From positions 28,711 through 92,710 of the forward strand of contig CAZGNZ010000015.1 in the NCBI GenBank assembly GCA_964527215.1: a stretch of 64,000 bases of DNA. Direction: 5' to 3'. This stretch comes from CAZGNZ01 sp964527215 (GTDB lineage: Bacteria; Fidelibacterota; Marinisomatia; SCGC-AAA003-L08; JACNLC01). Shown here in pieces: positions 35,554 through 45,128 of the stretch. How positions within the stretch are numbered: position 1 is the first letter of the stretch; every line of letters starts with the position of its first letter. The notes under the pieces were generated by a model. That model searched no databases. It was not told where the DNA came from and worked only from the letters and a program-made list of their open reading frames with translations. A program made the position numbers and the translations under genes.

Positions 35554-38046
35554 TCAGTCATCAATGATTTTGATCAGCTTGCTTGTTTCCGTCAGTGATC
35601 CAGCATGAGGACTGTCTGCTTTCAGCCGATACAAATAGGTGCCGTTGGCAATTTGACGGCCGTGAGCGTCCAGACCGTCCCAGTAAACCGAGTTGTATCC
35701 GGCCGCGGCATTCGGCAGCTTCAGGGTTTTAACCGGGATGCCTTCAGCGGTAAAAATACTGATTTCCGCCCGGCAGGAATGACTCAGCTGAAACGTAAAC
35801 CAGGTCTCCCGGGAGAAAGGATTGGGATAATTCAGCAGATTCTGCACCCTGAATCCAGTTTCTGAACTGAATTCCAGCTGATACTGAACCAGGCTGCGGT
35901 TGTTTACATTGTCCCAGGCTTCCACATTCAGGATATGGAATCCGGCTTCCTGCTCGCCGAAATGCACGGCTGCCTGCCCCAGTGACGTATTTTCAAATAT
36001 AAAATCAGCAATCAGATTCACCGGCGGGTCATCATCCAGCCAGTATCGCAGTTCGTGACCCGGAACCCCCATCAGATTGATGCCTGACGGGTCCTCAAAT
36101 ACCGCTGTCAGTTCCCACGGCGGAAAAATGACTCCCCCATCTGCAATAACGGAGTTATTCTGCATCAGTGTGATGTCCGGCCCGGAGGAATCGGAAATAT
36201 CCTCAAAATCCGGTGACACGGGAATACCCGTGATCAGCTGGATCCTGTTGATCAGGTCGTTTTCCAATCCGGTATTTTCTGAATACAACCGCAGTCGAAT
36301 TTCATCCTGACTGAAATCCAGAGGTACAATGAACTGGCAGTTTCCCTGAAAGTCCCCCTGATACACAAGTTCTCCCGGAAGATGATACTCAGCCTCAAAA
36401 TCCTCATCATTGTAGGGAGAAAACACCACCGGCACATTGGGACCCCGGACCGTAAGATGCGCCAAATCTGATGAATAATTGGGGTTCAGCATCACCGTAT
36501 TGCTTTCCAGCAGGCGGATTTCAGGCGGCAGTACGGACTCGTCTACAAGGTCTCCCGTTTTCGGGAAAGGCAGAATCAGGGCCGGGTCTCCTAACACGTG
36601 AAACAGCTCCTCGTAGAAACTGCCGATCTTCAGTTCCAGCAGGTAATCTGCCAGCCGATAATCGTTTTCATCTGTAACATAGTCCCGAATTCCGGAAAAC
36701 AGTTTATCAAGAAAGCTGAAATTTCCGCTGGCCGGTATATCGCGGGTGGTGGCGATAAGGGCAACGGCCCCGTCGTCTTTGGCAAGCACGGCCTCCGACA
36801 TGGCTTCCTTGTAATCGTACCAGCCAAATTTGCAGGTCCCCACTACCCAGATAGCTCCTACCGGATCGCTGATCTGCTGCAGATCGCGGTCCATATCTAG
36901 GATTTTTTCATCTGCCAGGGTGGTAGGACTGCCGTGTCCGATGTAGTTCATCATGGCCACGCCGCTGTTCAGCTGGGTCAGCACATCCTCAGTCATATCC
37001 GGCAGCACCAGCCAGCCGATGCCGGGGACAGGAGTATATTCGGTGCCGTACAGCGGGGTTACGGAAAGGTGGGTATTCAACCGGGTAAAAATAGAGTCGG
37101 AGTAAACCACATGTTTCCGTTCAGAGAAAAAACTGCCGCCGTTTTTATTGGTGTCATCTGCCAGAAGCAGCAGTTTGTTTTTCCAGCTGCCGGGAACCGG
37201 ATTCAACAGATACTGCTCCACTTTCTCATAGTAGCTGGCGGCGTCATCGGGATCGGGAAAGGGAATGCGGCCGGTGGCCAGCTGAGGCAGAGCGGCGTTT
37301 TCAATGGGTGTGGTGTAATAATCATCCGAGGGCGTACTGTTGTGATAAATGGGCGGCAGGGTTTCTTCACTGCCCAGCAGGAGCAAATAGCGTAAATCGG
37401 GATTGACATTCATTCGGTCCAAGAGGAATTCCCGCATCAGCGCGGCCCGGTTGCTGATGTCAAACTGGTCTGCCAGTTCGATTTCCACATCGAGCCGGCG
37501 GTCCGAAGGCAGGAGATTTTCATGGAGATTTTCAAAGGCCTGGGCGGTACTTAAAAATTCGGAAGTGGTTAGGATCAGATAGGATTCGGTGCCGTCCTGC
37601 CGGTTCAGGGCATCTTCGGAATAATCGGACCGGATTTCAGCGCCTGTCAGCCGGATTTCGCAGTGCTCCAAAATTTCCCATTTTCCGCTGATGTCATTGA
37701 GCCTCCACGGAAAAACATCCAGAAAAACAGTGCGGTGCCCGCGGTAAGTCACCGGACCTTCCATTTTGATCTGGACAGGAAACTCACTGAGCGGCGGAAG
37801 TCCGGTCTCGCGCCAGGTTTGTGATACTGTTTCCCACCCGGGGACTTGTCCGGGTTCAGACCGAAGAATGAAGCGAAAACAGCTGACATATTCATCGTCC
37901 AGAAAAAGCTGCCGATTGGCTTCGGGATAATGGTAAAGCTGCTCGAATTCCAAACCGGGCTGCAGTCGGGAAATGGTGACAACGGATGTCTGCGCTGACA
38001 GGAAAGCGAGAAATGCGACCAGCAAGATGAATCGGGATTGCTCCAT
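35554..38046 (-). CDS. porU: PorU-like C25 (gingipain-type) cysteine peptidase of type IX secretion
   Basis: 830 aa with signal peptide (ILLVAFLAFLSAQTS). The C25 peptidase domain spans about 150-480: the catalytic His is in NYIGHGSPTTLADE (about residue 369) and the catalytic Cys in WVVGTCKFGWYD (about 404). A beta-rich stretch follows, and the last ~90 residues (NLLNYPNPFSRETWF) resemble the FlgD-like sorting domain. PorU is the cell-surface sortase that removes sorting domains from type IX cargo. This version lacks several hundred residues of the usual PorU N-terminus. Two cargo-like genes lie at the left end of the window. Confidence 0.8.
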   Translation of the reverse strand: MEQSRFILLVAFLAFLSAQTSVVTISRLQPGLEFEQLYHYPEANRQLFLDDEYVSCFRFILRSEPGQVPGWETVSQTWRETGLPPLSEFPVQIKMEGPVTYRGHRTVFLDVFPWRLNDISGKWEILEHCEIRLTGAEIRSDYSEDALNRQDGTESYLILTTSEFLSTAQAFENLHENLLPSDRRLDVEIELADQFDISNRAALMREFLLDRMNVNPDLRYLLLLGSEETLPPIYHNSTPSDDYYTTPIENAALPQLATGRIPFPDPDDAASYYEKVEQYLLNPVPGSWKNKLLLLADDTNKNGGSFFSERKHVVYSDSIFTRLNTHLSVTPLYGTEYTPVPGIGWLVLPDMTEDVLTQLNSGVAMMNYIGHGSPTTLADEKILDMDRDLQQISDPVGAIWVVGTCKFGWYDYKEAMSEAVLAKDDGAVALIATTRDIPASGNFSFLDKLFSGIRDYVTDENDYRLADYLLELKIGSFYEELFHVLGDPALILPFPKTGDLVDESVLPPEIRLLESNTVMLNPNYSSDLAHLTVRGPNVPVVFSPYNDEDFEAEYHLPGELVYQGDFQGNCQFIVPLDFSQDEIRLRLYSENTGLENDLINRIQLITGIPVSPDFEDISDSSGPDITLMQNNSVIADGGVIFPPWELTAVFEDPSGINLMGVPGHELRYWLDDDPPVNLIADFIFENTSLGQAAVHFGEQEAGFHILNVEAWDNVNNRSLVQYQLEFSSETGFRVQNLLNYPNPFSRETWFTFQLSHSCRAEISIFTAEGIPVKTLKLPNAAAGYNSVYWDGLDAHGRQIANGTYLYRLKADSPHAGSLTETSKLIKIIDD

Positions 38047-38426
38047 GGTCTGAAATTTAGAATGATTGGCCGGATGGTGAGGATGATTATTTCAGTGCGG
38101 AGGTGAGGGCGGGCGGAAGTCTCGAAGATTTTTTCATCTGATAATAATGGCACTGTTTTTCGCAGACCGAATAAGAGAAACACCCGATTTTTCGTAAACA
38201 ATCCTGATCCACGCCGGCCCAACCTGCCTTCCATCCAAAACCATGTGCTCCTGGTCAACCAAAATCATTCTCAAACCGATTGGATTCACTTATCCCACCA
38301 AATTATATTTTTATTCTTAAATATAGCTGGATTGATCAAGTTTGAATGCAGAAATCCAAATTCAAGCTTTCGATTTCAGCCGCCGAGTTCCGTTGGAATT
38401 CTTCGCAGAAATACCTTGGAGGTACC
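38047..38426. promoter_or_regulatory. divergent promoter region between porU-like gene and aconitase
   Basis: 380 nt without a gene. The right side is AT-rich (38295-38335) and contains a possible plus-strand promoter, TTGGAT at 38279 with TATATT 18 nt later. The aconitase ribosome site GGAGG lies at 38418-38422. I see no operator or riboswitch that I can name. Confidence 0.35.
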
Positions 38427-40688
38427 ATGATCCATAACATCGAAATGATTCGCCGGTTTTATCAGCAGCTGCCGGAAAAAATGAAAAAAATTCGGGATGT
38501 CATCCAACAGCCGCTCACATTGACGGAGAAAATCCTGTATTCCCATCTGGTCGAAAACCCGATGGAATGTTTTACACGCGGAGAAGATTATGCGGAATTC
38601 AATCCCGACCGGGTGGCCATGCAGGATGCCACCGCCCAGATGGCCCTGCTGCAGTTCATCACAGCCGGGAAGTCCCGCACTGCTGTTCCCGCCACGGTGC
38701 ACTGCGATCACCTGATCCAGGCCCGGTCCGGGGCCCGGGAAGATTTATCGCAGGCGCTGGACAGCAACCGCGAGGTTTACGATTTTCTTTCTTCCGTATC
38801 ACAGAAATACGGCATCGGATTCTGGAAACCCGGTGCGGGAATCATCCATCAGGTAGTGCTGGAAAATTATGCTTTTCCCGGCGGAATGATGATCGGTACC
38901 GACTCCCACACCGTGAATGCCGGCGGTCTGGGCATGTTGGCTGTCGGCGTAGGCGGCGCGGATGCGGTGGATGTGATGACGGGCATGCCCTGGGAACTGA
39001 AATTCCCAAAACTGATTGGTGTGAAACTCACGGGGAAGCTGCAGGCCTGGACCTCTCCAAAGGATGTCATTCTGCACCTGGCCGGCATCCTTACCGTTAA
39101 AGGGGGGACCGGTGCTGTCGTGGAATACTTCGGTCCCGGCACCCAGACCATTTCCTGTACCGGCAAGGGTACCATCTGCAACATGGGCGCTGAAATCGGC
39201 GCGACCACTTCCGTCTTTCCCTACGATACCAAAATGAGCGAATACCTGCGGGCCACAGGACGGGCAGAAGTTGCAGAACTGGCCGATGCGGCGGCGGACC
39301 ATCTCAGGGCGGATACGAAAGTACTGGAAGCTTCGAACCGGAGCTATGATCAAATCATTGAAATTGATCTGAGCACACTTGAACCGCACATCAACGGTCC
39401 CTTCAGTCCCGACAAAGCCTGGAAACTTTCAGAATTTGCGGATGCGGTCCGCAAACATGATTATCCGGAAAAACTGGAAGTCGGTCTCATCGGTTCCTGT
39501 ACAAATTCATCCTACGAAGATCTGGATCGGGCAGCATCCGTGGCAAAACAGGCCGCGGAGAATGGCTTGGATGTAAAGTCTGAATTTATCATCACGCCCG
39601 GATCGGAGCAGGTCCGGCAGACCATTGAACGGGACGGCATCCTTCAGGCCTTTGAAAATATCGGCGGCACCGTGCTGGCCAATGCCTGCGGTCCGTGCAT
39701 CGGGCAGTGGGCACGTCACGGCGCGGAAAAGGCGGAACAGAATTCCATCATCACCTCGTTTAACCGGAATTTCGCCAAACGCAATGACGGCAATCCCAAT
39801 ACCTTTGCCTTTGTGGCTTCGCCGGAAATTGTGACAGCCTTCACTATTGCCGGGACGCTGACGCATAATCCCGCAACGGATACTCTCATCAGCCGGAGCG
39901 GTAAAAAAGTCAAGCTCTCGCCTCCGTCGGGCGATGAGCTGCCCCGGAACGGGTTCAGCGTGGATGATCCCGGTTTTCAGCTGCCGCCCGAAGACGGGTC
40001 GGATATCCGCATCAGCGTTCGTCCGGATTCAGACAGGCTGCAGCTCCTGACACCTTTCCCTGCCTGGGACGGACAGGAAATTGAAGGTCTGAAACTGCTG
40101 ATAAAAGCTCGGGGAAAATGCACCACGGATCACATTTCCATGGCCGGTCCCTGGCTGAAATACAGGGGGCACCTGGACAATATTTCCGGCAATCTGCTCA
40201 TGGGTGCCGAGAACGCCTTCAATGGCAAAGTGAATCATGTTCGGAACCCTCTGGACGCTGTGTACGGGAAAACTCCCGAAGTGGCCCGACACCTGAAGAA
40301 TGCCGGTGTGGGAACAATCGTGGTAGGTGACGAAAATTATGGTGAAGGTTCCAGCCGAGAGCATGCCGCCATGGAACCGCGCCACATGGGTGTGCGGGCA
40401 GTACTGGTGAAATCCTTTGCCCGCATTCATGAAACCAATCTGAAAAAACAGGGCATCCTGGCACTGGTATTTGACAAAAAAGACGATTATGAACTGATCA
40501 GGGAAAACGACAGCATCGACATCCTGGGCCTGCTGGATTTTCAACCTGGAAAATCTCTGACAGTCCGTCTGCGTCATGATAACGGAACACATGATATGAT
40601 AACGGTGAGTCACACTTTCAACGAGCGGCAGATCGCCTGGTTTAAAGCGGGCAGTGCCCTGAATCTGATATCATCCGGAAAGGCATGA
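38427..40688 (+). CDS. acn: aconitate hydratase, mitochondrial type
   Basis: 753 aa TCA-cycle enzyme interconverting citrate and isocitrate. The three 4Fe-4S cysteines are in GSCTNSSYED and NACGPCIGQW. GTDSHTVNAGG and the swivelling-domain motif GEGSSREHAAMEPRH are also present. Length and sequence match the mitochondrial-type aconitase common in Bacteroidota and relatives, not the ~890-residue AcnA or AcnB. The start is ATG 38427 with a strong GGAGG; the frame open from 38346 has no better start. An SDR gene follows after 1 nt. Confidence 0.96.
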   Translation: MIHNIEMIRRFYQQLPEKMKKIRDVIQQPLTLTEKILYSHLVENPMECFTRGEDYAEFNPDRVAMQDATAQMALLQFITAGKSRTAVPATVHCDHLIQARSGAREDLSQALDSNREVYDFLSSVSQKYGIGFWKPGAGIIHQVVLENYAFPGGMMIGTDSHTVNAGGLGMLAVGVGGADAVDVMTGMPWELKFPKLIGVKLTGKLQAWTSPKDVILHLAGILTVKGGTGAVVEYFGPGTQTISCTGKGTICNMGAEIGATTSVFPYDTKMSEYLRATGRAEVAELADAAADHLRADTKVLEASNRSYDQIIEIDLSTLEPHINGPFSPDKAWKLSEFADAVRKHDYPEKLEVGLIGSCTNSSYEDLDRAASVAKQAAENGLDVKSEFIITPGSEQVRQTIERDGILQAFENIGGTVLANACGPCIGQWARHGAEKAEQNSIITSFNRNFAKRNDGNPNTFAFVASPEIVTAFTIAGTLTHNPATDTLISRSGKKVKLSPPSGDELPRNGFSVDDPGFQLPPEDGSDIRISVRPDSDRLQLLTPFPAWDGQEIEGLKLLIKARGKCTTDHISMAGPWLKYRGHLDNISGNLLMGAENAFNGKVNHVRNPLDAVYGKTPEVARHLKNAGVGTIVVGDENYGEGSSREHAAMEPRHMGVRAVLVKSFARIHETNLKKQGILALVFDKKDDYELIRENDSIDILGLLDFQPGKSLTVRLRHDNGTHDMITVSHTFNERQIAWFKAGSALNLISSGKA

Positions 40689-40689
40689 A

Positions 40690-41409
40690 ATGGCAGAAAA
40701 GCAAAACAAACCACTGGCACTGATTACCGGGGCATCCGGCGGATTGGGGCGGCACATTTCGGTCAGATTGGCGGATCAGGGATATCATATCCTGGCAGCG
40801 GCCAGAAATCTGCGGGGACTGAATGAAACACTGGAGCTGATTGAACAGGCCGGCGGATCGGGACAGGTAATCGCACTGGATCTGGAGAAACCGGAATCGG
40901 CAGAATCCCTGAAACGGGAAGCTGACAGGTTGGGTGGTCTGGAAATTCTGGTCTGCAACGCTGCAGTCGGCAATTTTGCACCGATGGAGGAGCTGAGTCT
41001 GGAGGATTGGGATCATCATATTAATCTGAACCTGCGCAGCATTTTTCTGCAGGTGAAGGCGCTTCTGCCGTCACTGAAGCGCAATGGCGATGCCCGGATT
41101 GCCTTCATCAATTCCGTATCCGGGAAGAAAGGATTTCCCGGTGCCGCGGCGTACACCGCATCCAAATTTGGTCTGCGTGGATTTGCGGAATGTCTGCGCG
41201 CGGAAGTGCGCTCTGACAATATTAAGGTGATTTCCGTGTATCCAGGCGCTTTCAATTCACCGTTCTGGGATAAGCTGGATCATCCATACGATTCAGGCGA
41301 GATGATGCCTGTTGATGAGGTGGCCTCAACAGTGGTCCATGCCCTCACCCGGCCAGGCAATGTCGTTCTGGAAGAAATTGTGCTGCGCAGGACCCTGGGT
41401 GATTTTTAA
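40690..41409 (+). CDS. short-chain dehydrogenase/reductase
   Basis: 239 aa classical SDR. TGASGGLG binds the cofactor, CNAAVG replaces the NNAG loop, the catalytic Ser is in INSVSGKKG and YTASK supplies Tyr and Lys. Arg residues after the second strand (AAARNLRG) favour NADP. It is 1 nt behind aconitase, so co-transcribed, but nothing indicates the substrate. Confidence 0.85.
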   Translation: MAEKQNKPLALITGASGGLGRHISVRLADQGYHILAAARNLRGLNETLELIEQAGGSGQVIALDLEKPESAESLKREADRLGGLEILVCNAAVGNFAPMEELSLEDWDHHINLNLRSIFLQVKALLPSLKRNGDARIAFINSVSGKKGFPGAAAYTASKFGLRGFAECLRAEVRSDNIKVISVYPGAFNSPFWDKLDHPYDSGEMMPVDEVASTVVHALTRPGNVVLEEIVLRRTLGDF

Positions 41410-41773
41410 ATCCGAGCGTTTGCCAAGGACATGGACATCGATTATTTCAAAAAAACATCTGCCTGGTTGAATCCGCCAGTTGGCGTGTCGGCGAAAAAGT
41501 TAATGACCCAATCGGTTACTGATACCCCTCGCCTCAGCTGATGGGCGGGGAAATACATAGAATGATCATCCGACTTATGGTTTTGCGTCTGATAACAATC
41601 TTTAATCCGCTGCCGAACGCTGACGGAATGGGTTTTTTTAAGTATTTTTGCAAAAATTTCTCCGTTCCGGTCTTTAATATTTGCATATCAGTATATAATA
41701 CTTTTTAATGAATCTTTGTTATCTCTAAATTTTTTGGCTATTCTGGGACGTGTTTTTTGAAAGTTAAGATAAG
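41410..41773 (+). promoter_or_regulatory. ffh upstream region with promoter and unexplained hairpins
   Basis: 364 nt without a gene. The left half contains a 12-nt near-palindrome CGCCAGTTGGCG (41474-41485) and an imperfect hairpin from CCCCTCGCC to GGGCGGGG (41525-41550), possibly the end of the acn-SDR transcript or a small RNA. The right half is AT-rich with a perfect -10 TATAAT (41694-41699); its -35 is weak. The SRP RNA tetraloop signature is absent. Confidence 0.4.
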
Positions 41774-43090
41774 ATGTTTGAGCAGTTACAAGATCGTTTT
41801 GCCGGAATACTGAAATCGATCCGCGGACACGGAAAAATTACGGACGCGAATATTCAGGATGCGATGCGGGATGTACGGCGCGCTTTGCTGGAGGCGGATG
41901 TAAATTTCAAAGTTGCCCGAAAGTTTGTCAGCCAGGTCACGGAGAAAGCCAAAGGCGGAACCGTACTGACCTCGGTCACACCCGGGCAGCAGTTTATCAA
42001 AATTATCCAGGATGAGCTTTCGGCTTTTCTGGGTTCCAATGCTGTCGAGATCGAATTCCAGCCCAGAGGAATCACGATTATTCTGATGGCCGGTCTGCAG
42101 GGATCCGGGAAAACCACCACCGCCGCCAAGCTGGCAAAACTGACAAAGACTCGAAATCAGAAGCAGCCGTTTCTGATTGCAGCCGATCTTCAGCGGCCAG
42201 CTGCTATTGAACAGCTGTCAGTACTGGGCCGTCAGATTGATGTGCCGGTGCATACGGATCTTATAAATAAAAATCCGGTGCAGGTGGTACGCGAAGGCCT
42301 GAACGCAGCACAGGAAGCCGGAGCCAATCTGGTTATCGTGGATACCGCAGGACGTCTTCACGTTGACGAAGTCCTGATGCAGGAACTGCAGCAGGTCGTG
42401 GATGTGGCCCAGCCGCACGAGATATTATATGTCGCCGACGGAATGACAGGGCAGGATGCCGTAAACTCATCCAAAGCCTTCAATGAGGCCATTGAAATCT
42501 CCGGTATTGTGCTGACAAAAATGGATGGTGATTCCCGGGGCGGTGCAGCGGTATCGGTACGGGAAGTTACCGGAAAGCCTATCAAATATATCGGTGTGGG
42601 CGAAGGTCTGGATGCACTGGAGGTTTTTCACCCCAGCCGTCTGGCCCAGCGCATTCTGGGGATGGGCGATGTGGTGTCACTGGTTGAAAAAGCCCAGGAC
42701 ATGGTGGATGAGAAATATGCGGAACGAATGGAAAAACGGATCCGCGAAAACACTTTTACTCTTGAAGATTTTCAGGAGCAGCTCAAACAGATACAAAAAA
42801 TGGGATCTATTTCATCCTTGATGAAAATGATACCCGGCGCGGGAAAGCTGAAGCTTGATGACCTGGATGACCGCCAGCTGAAATGGACGGAAGCCATCAT
42901 CAGTTCCATGACTCCGGCAGAAAGAAAAAAGCCGGATATGATAAATGGATCCCGTCGAAAAAGAATTGCGGCCGGAAGCGGTCGAAACCTGTACGAAGTC
43001 AATCAGCTACTGAAACAATTTGCCCAAATGAAAAAAATGATGAGTCGTATGGGAAAAATGAAAATGGGCAAAATCCCCTTTAGGTTTTAA
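41774..43090 (+). CDS. ffh: signal recognition particle protein Ffh
   Basis: 438 aa. The N domain (four helices), the G domain with GLQGSGKTTTAAKL, DTAGRLHVD and TKMDGDSRGGAA, and the Met-rich M domain (QMKKMMSRMGKMKMGK) are all present. It binds signal sequences of nascent membrane proteins with 4.5S RNA and the receptor FtsY. It heads a translation-related operon. Confidence 0.97.
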   Translation: MFEQLQDRFAGILKSIRGHGKITDANIQDAMRDVRRALLEADVNFKVARKFVSQVTEKAKGGTVLTSVTPGQQFIKIIQDELSAFLGSNAVEIEFQPRGITIILMAGLQGSGKTTTAAKLAKLTKTRNQKQPFLIAADLQRPAAIEQLSVLGRQIDVPVHTDLINKNPVQVVREGLNAAQEAGANLVIVDTAGRLHVDEVLMQELQQVVDVAQPHEILYVADGMTGQDAVNSSKAFNEAIEISGIVLTKMDGDSRGGAAVSVREVTGKPIKYIGVGEGLDALEVFHPSRLAQRILGMGDVVSLVEKAQDMVDEKYAERMEKRIRENTFTLEDFQEQLKQIQKMGSISSLMKMIPGAGKLKLDDLDDRQLKWTEAIISSMTPAERKKPDMINGSRRKRIAAGSGRNLYEVNQLLKQFAQMKKMMSRMGKMKMGKIPFRF

Positions 43091-43107
43091 AGAAGAAAGG
43101 TAATTCT

Positions 43108-43602
43108 TTGGCAGTTCGAATTCGCTTACAAAGACATGGACGTCGGAAAAGACCCTTTTACAGGATTGTCGTCATGGATTCACGGACCCGCCGTGATGGT
43201 CGTGAAATTGAACGTGTCGGCTGGTACGACCCGGTCCAGACAGACGACTCATATGAAATTAAGACGGATCGCATCATTCACTGGCTGAAAGAAGGTGCTG
43301 AACCGTCAGATACTGTCCATAATATTTTTAAGAAAGCCGGCATCAATACCATGTGGCACATGATTCAGCTTGGCAAATCGGATGAAGAAATTGAATCCGC
43401 CATGACTGAATGGCAAAGTACACAGGATGCCCTAAAAGCAGCAAAAGTTGCTGCACAGCCAAAAGAACAGAAAACGGCAGAACAGGAAGAAACCGAAACA
43501 GCCACTCCGCTTGACACCAAGACGACTGATACATCTGAAGAAGAATTTGCAGATACGGACGACGAAAATTCAGTTGAAGACTCTGATTCTTCAGCTGAAT
43601 AA
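43108..43602 (+). CDS. rpsP: 30S ribosomal protein S16 with long acidic tail
   Basis: 164 aa. The first ~85 residues are S16 (MAVRIRLQRHGRRKRPFYRI, VGWYDP). A helical stretch follows, then a tail of about 45 residues rich in Glu, Asp, Ser and Thr. S16 is normally 80-90 aa; extended acidic tails occur in Bacteroidota-like lineages. The start is TTG with AAGG 7 nt upstream. It lies 17 nt after ffh. Confidence 0.95.
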   Translation: MAVRIRLQRHGRRKRPFYRIVVMDSRTRRDGREIERVGWYDPVQTDDSYEIKTDRIIHWLKEGAEPSDTVHNIFKKAGINTMWHMIQLGKSDEEIESAMTEWQSTQDALKAAKVAAQPKEQKTAEQEETETATPLDTKTTDTSEEEFADTDDENSVEDSDSSAE

Positions 43603-43634
43603 CCGGATGAGTCAAAAAAGAGAGGAGTTGACCC

Positions 43635-43868
43635 ATGAAGGAACTATTGGCTGAAATCGTCAAGGCGATAGTGGATAAACCCGATGAAGTGAAGGTGAAT
43701 GTACTTGAAAGCGACAGCACACAGATCTTCGAGTTGGAAGTGGGTGATGGTGATCTTGGGAAGGTTATAGGGAAAAGTGGACGCAACGTGAGTGCGATCC
43801 GGACTCTGCTCTCCGCTGCAACTGCCAAGCAGGGCGGAAAGAGAGCCATCCTCGAGATCATTGAGTAG
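43635..43868 (+). CDS. khpA: KH-domain RNA-binding protein KhpA
   Basis: 77 aa single KH domain with the GxxG loop in GKVIGKSGRNVSAI. The usual neighbours rpsP, rimM and trmD are conserved around it. It is a small RNA chaperone-like protein, partner of KhpB where that exists. GAGAGGAG lies before the ATG. Confidence 0.93.
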   Translation: MKELLAEIVKAIVDKPDEVKVNVLESDSTQIFELEVGDGDLGKVIGKSGRNVSAIRTLLSAATAKQGGKRAILEIIE

Positions 43869-44394
43869 TCGGCCTCCAGCGGACTTGGTCCAAATTGGAG
43901 AAGTCCGGAAATCACATGGATTGAAAGGGGCCCTGAAGGTTCATTTTTTTCATTCCTTGAATGATTTTCCAACTGTGGGTGATTGTATATGGCTCAATAA
44001 CGGAACTGAATTGTCAACCATAACAGAATTTCAATTGGAGCACCGGCAATTCAGTTCCTCCCAACCCATTATTACGTTAACCGGCATCAACAACCGGGAT
44101 GAAGCAGACAAACTGAGGGGCGCTCAGATATTCGCTTCCCGCAGCAGTCTGCCTGAACCGGAAGGGGAGAGTTTTTATCTTTTCGAGGTTATCGGATGTC
44201 GGGTTTTTTCAACAGACAATACGTTTATCGGCGAAGTCCAGGACGTGTTGGAACTGCCGGCACAGGAAGTGCTGATTGTGGATTATCAAGGGAAGGATGT
44301 TATGATTCCCTTGGTTGATGTGTTTATCAAGCTTATTGACATCGAGAACAGACAAGTCACCATTGAGCCCATGGAAGGACTGCTGGATTTATGA
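43861..44394 (+). CDS. rimM: ribosome maturation factor RimM
   Basis: 177 aa from TTG 43861. The N-terminal RimM domain opens with VQIGEVRKSHGLKGALKV; the C-terminal PRC-barrel includes LFEVIGCRVF and PAQEVLIVDYQG. It helps 30S head assembly. The frame is open from 43792 inside khpA; TTG 43861 gives an 8-nt overlap with the khpA stop (TTGAGTAG), while TTG 43885 is the alternative start. Confidence 0.92.
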   Translation: MSSRPPADLVQIGEVRKSHGLKGALKVHFFHSLNDFPTVGDCIWLNNGTELSTITEFQLEHRQFSSSQPIITLTGINNRDEADKLRGAQIFASRSSLPEPEGESFYLFEVIGCRVFSTDNTFIGEVQDVLELPAQEVLIVDYQGKDVMIPLVDVFIKLIDIENRQVTIEPMEGLLDL

Positions 44395-45128
44395 ACCTTT
44401 ATCAGCTCATCACACCGTTTCCAAAAATGGTGGATGCGGTGGTTTCAGAAAGCATCCTCGGCCGGGCGGCACAAAAAGATCTGGTTGAATACCGGATTCA
44501 CGACCTGTTCGATTTTGCCGACCCGCCCCACTTCCGAATAGACGACTATCCATTCGGCGGCGGCAGCGGAATGGTTATGCTGGCCGCACCCATTTTCAAG
44601 GCTGTTCAGCACTGCATGGATCATCTGCCGGATGAACGAACCACCCGCGTGGTTTTTCCAACCCCGGATGGTCAGGTTCTGAATCACGAAATCGCACAGA
44701 AACTGAGCACGGCTGAGCATCTGATTTTTATCAACGGCCATTACAAGGGAATTGATCAACGAGTACGGGATACCTTGGTGACAGATGAAATCTCAATTGG
44801 AGATTATGTTCTCACGGGGGGTGAACTGCCGTCACTGGTTATCCTGGATGCTGTTGTCAGGCTGATTCCAGGTGTCATTAATACTTACGAGTCTGCCAGG
44901 ACGGACTCCCATGCAGAAGGATTGTTGGACTGGCCGCAGTTTACGCGGCCTGAAAAATTCCAGGATCTGGGTACACCTGATGTACTGCTGTCCGGGCATC
45001 ATAAAAATATTGCCCGGTGGCGTCTGGAACAGCAGGAGTCGAAAACCAGAAGCCGGCGCCCGGATCTCTGGGAAAAATATATCGCTAAGAAACAGAAAGA
45101 GAAACAGATTGGAGGAAACAATGGATAA
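44391..45128 (+). CDS. trmD: tRNA (guanine37-N1)-methyltransferase TrmD
   Basis: 245 aa SPOUT methyltransferase. The N-terminus ITPFPKMVDAVVSESILGRA and the knot motifs YPFGGGSGMVM, SIGDYVLTGGELPSLV and LSGHHKNIARWR are typical. It makes m1G37 to prevent frameshifting. It overlaps rimM by 4 nt (ATGA) and rplS by 8 nt (ATGGATAA). Confidence 0.97.
   Translation: MNLYQLITPFPKMVDAVVSESILGRAAQKDLVEYRIHDLFDFADPPHFRIDDYPFGGGSGMVMLAAPIFKAVQHCMDHLPDERTTRVVFPTPDGQVLNHEIAQKLSTAEHLIFINGHYKGIDQRVRDTLVTDEISIGDYVLTGGELPSLVILDAVVRLIPGVINTYESARTDSHAEGLLDWPQFTRPEKFQDLGTPDVLLSGHHKNIARWRLEQQESKTRSRRPDLWEKYIAKKQKEKQIGGNNG

Noticed and set aside
41410..41773. SRP RNA gene beside ffh
   Set aside because: The conserved SRP RNA domain IV sequence and tetraloop are not present.
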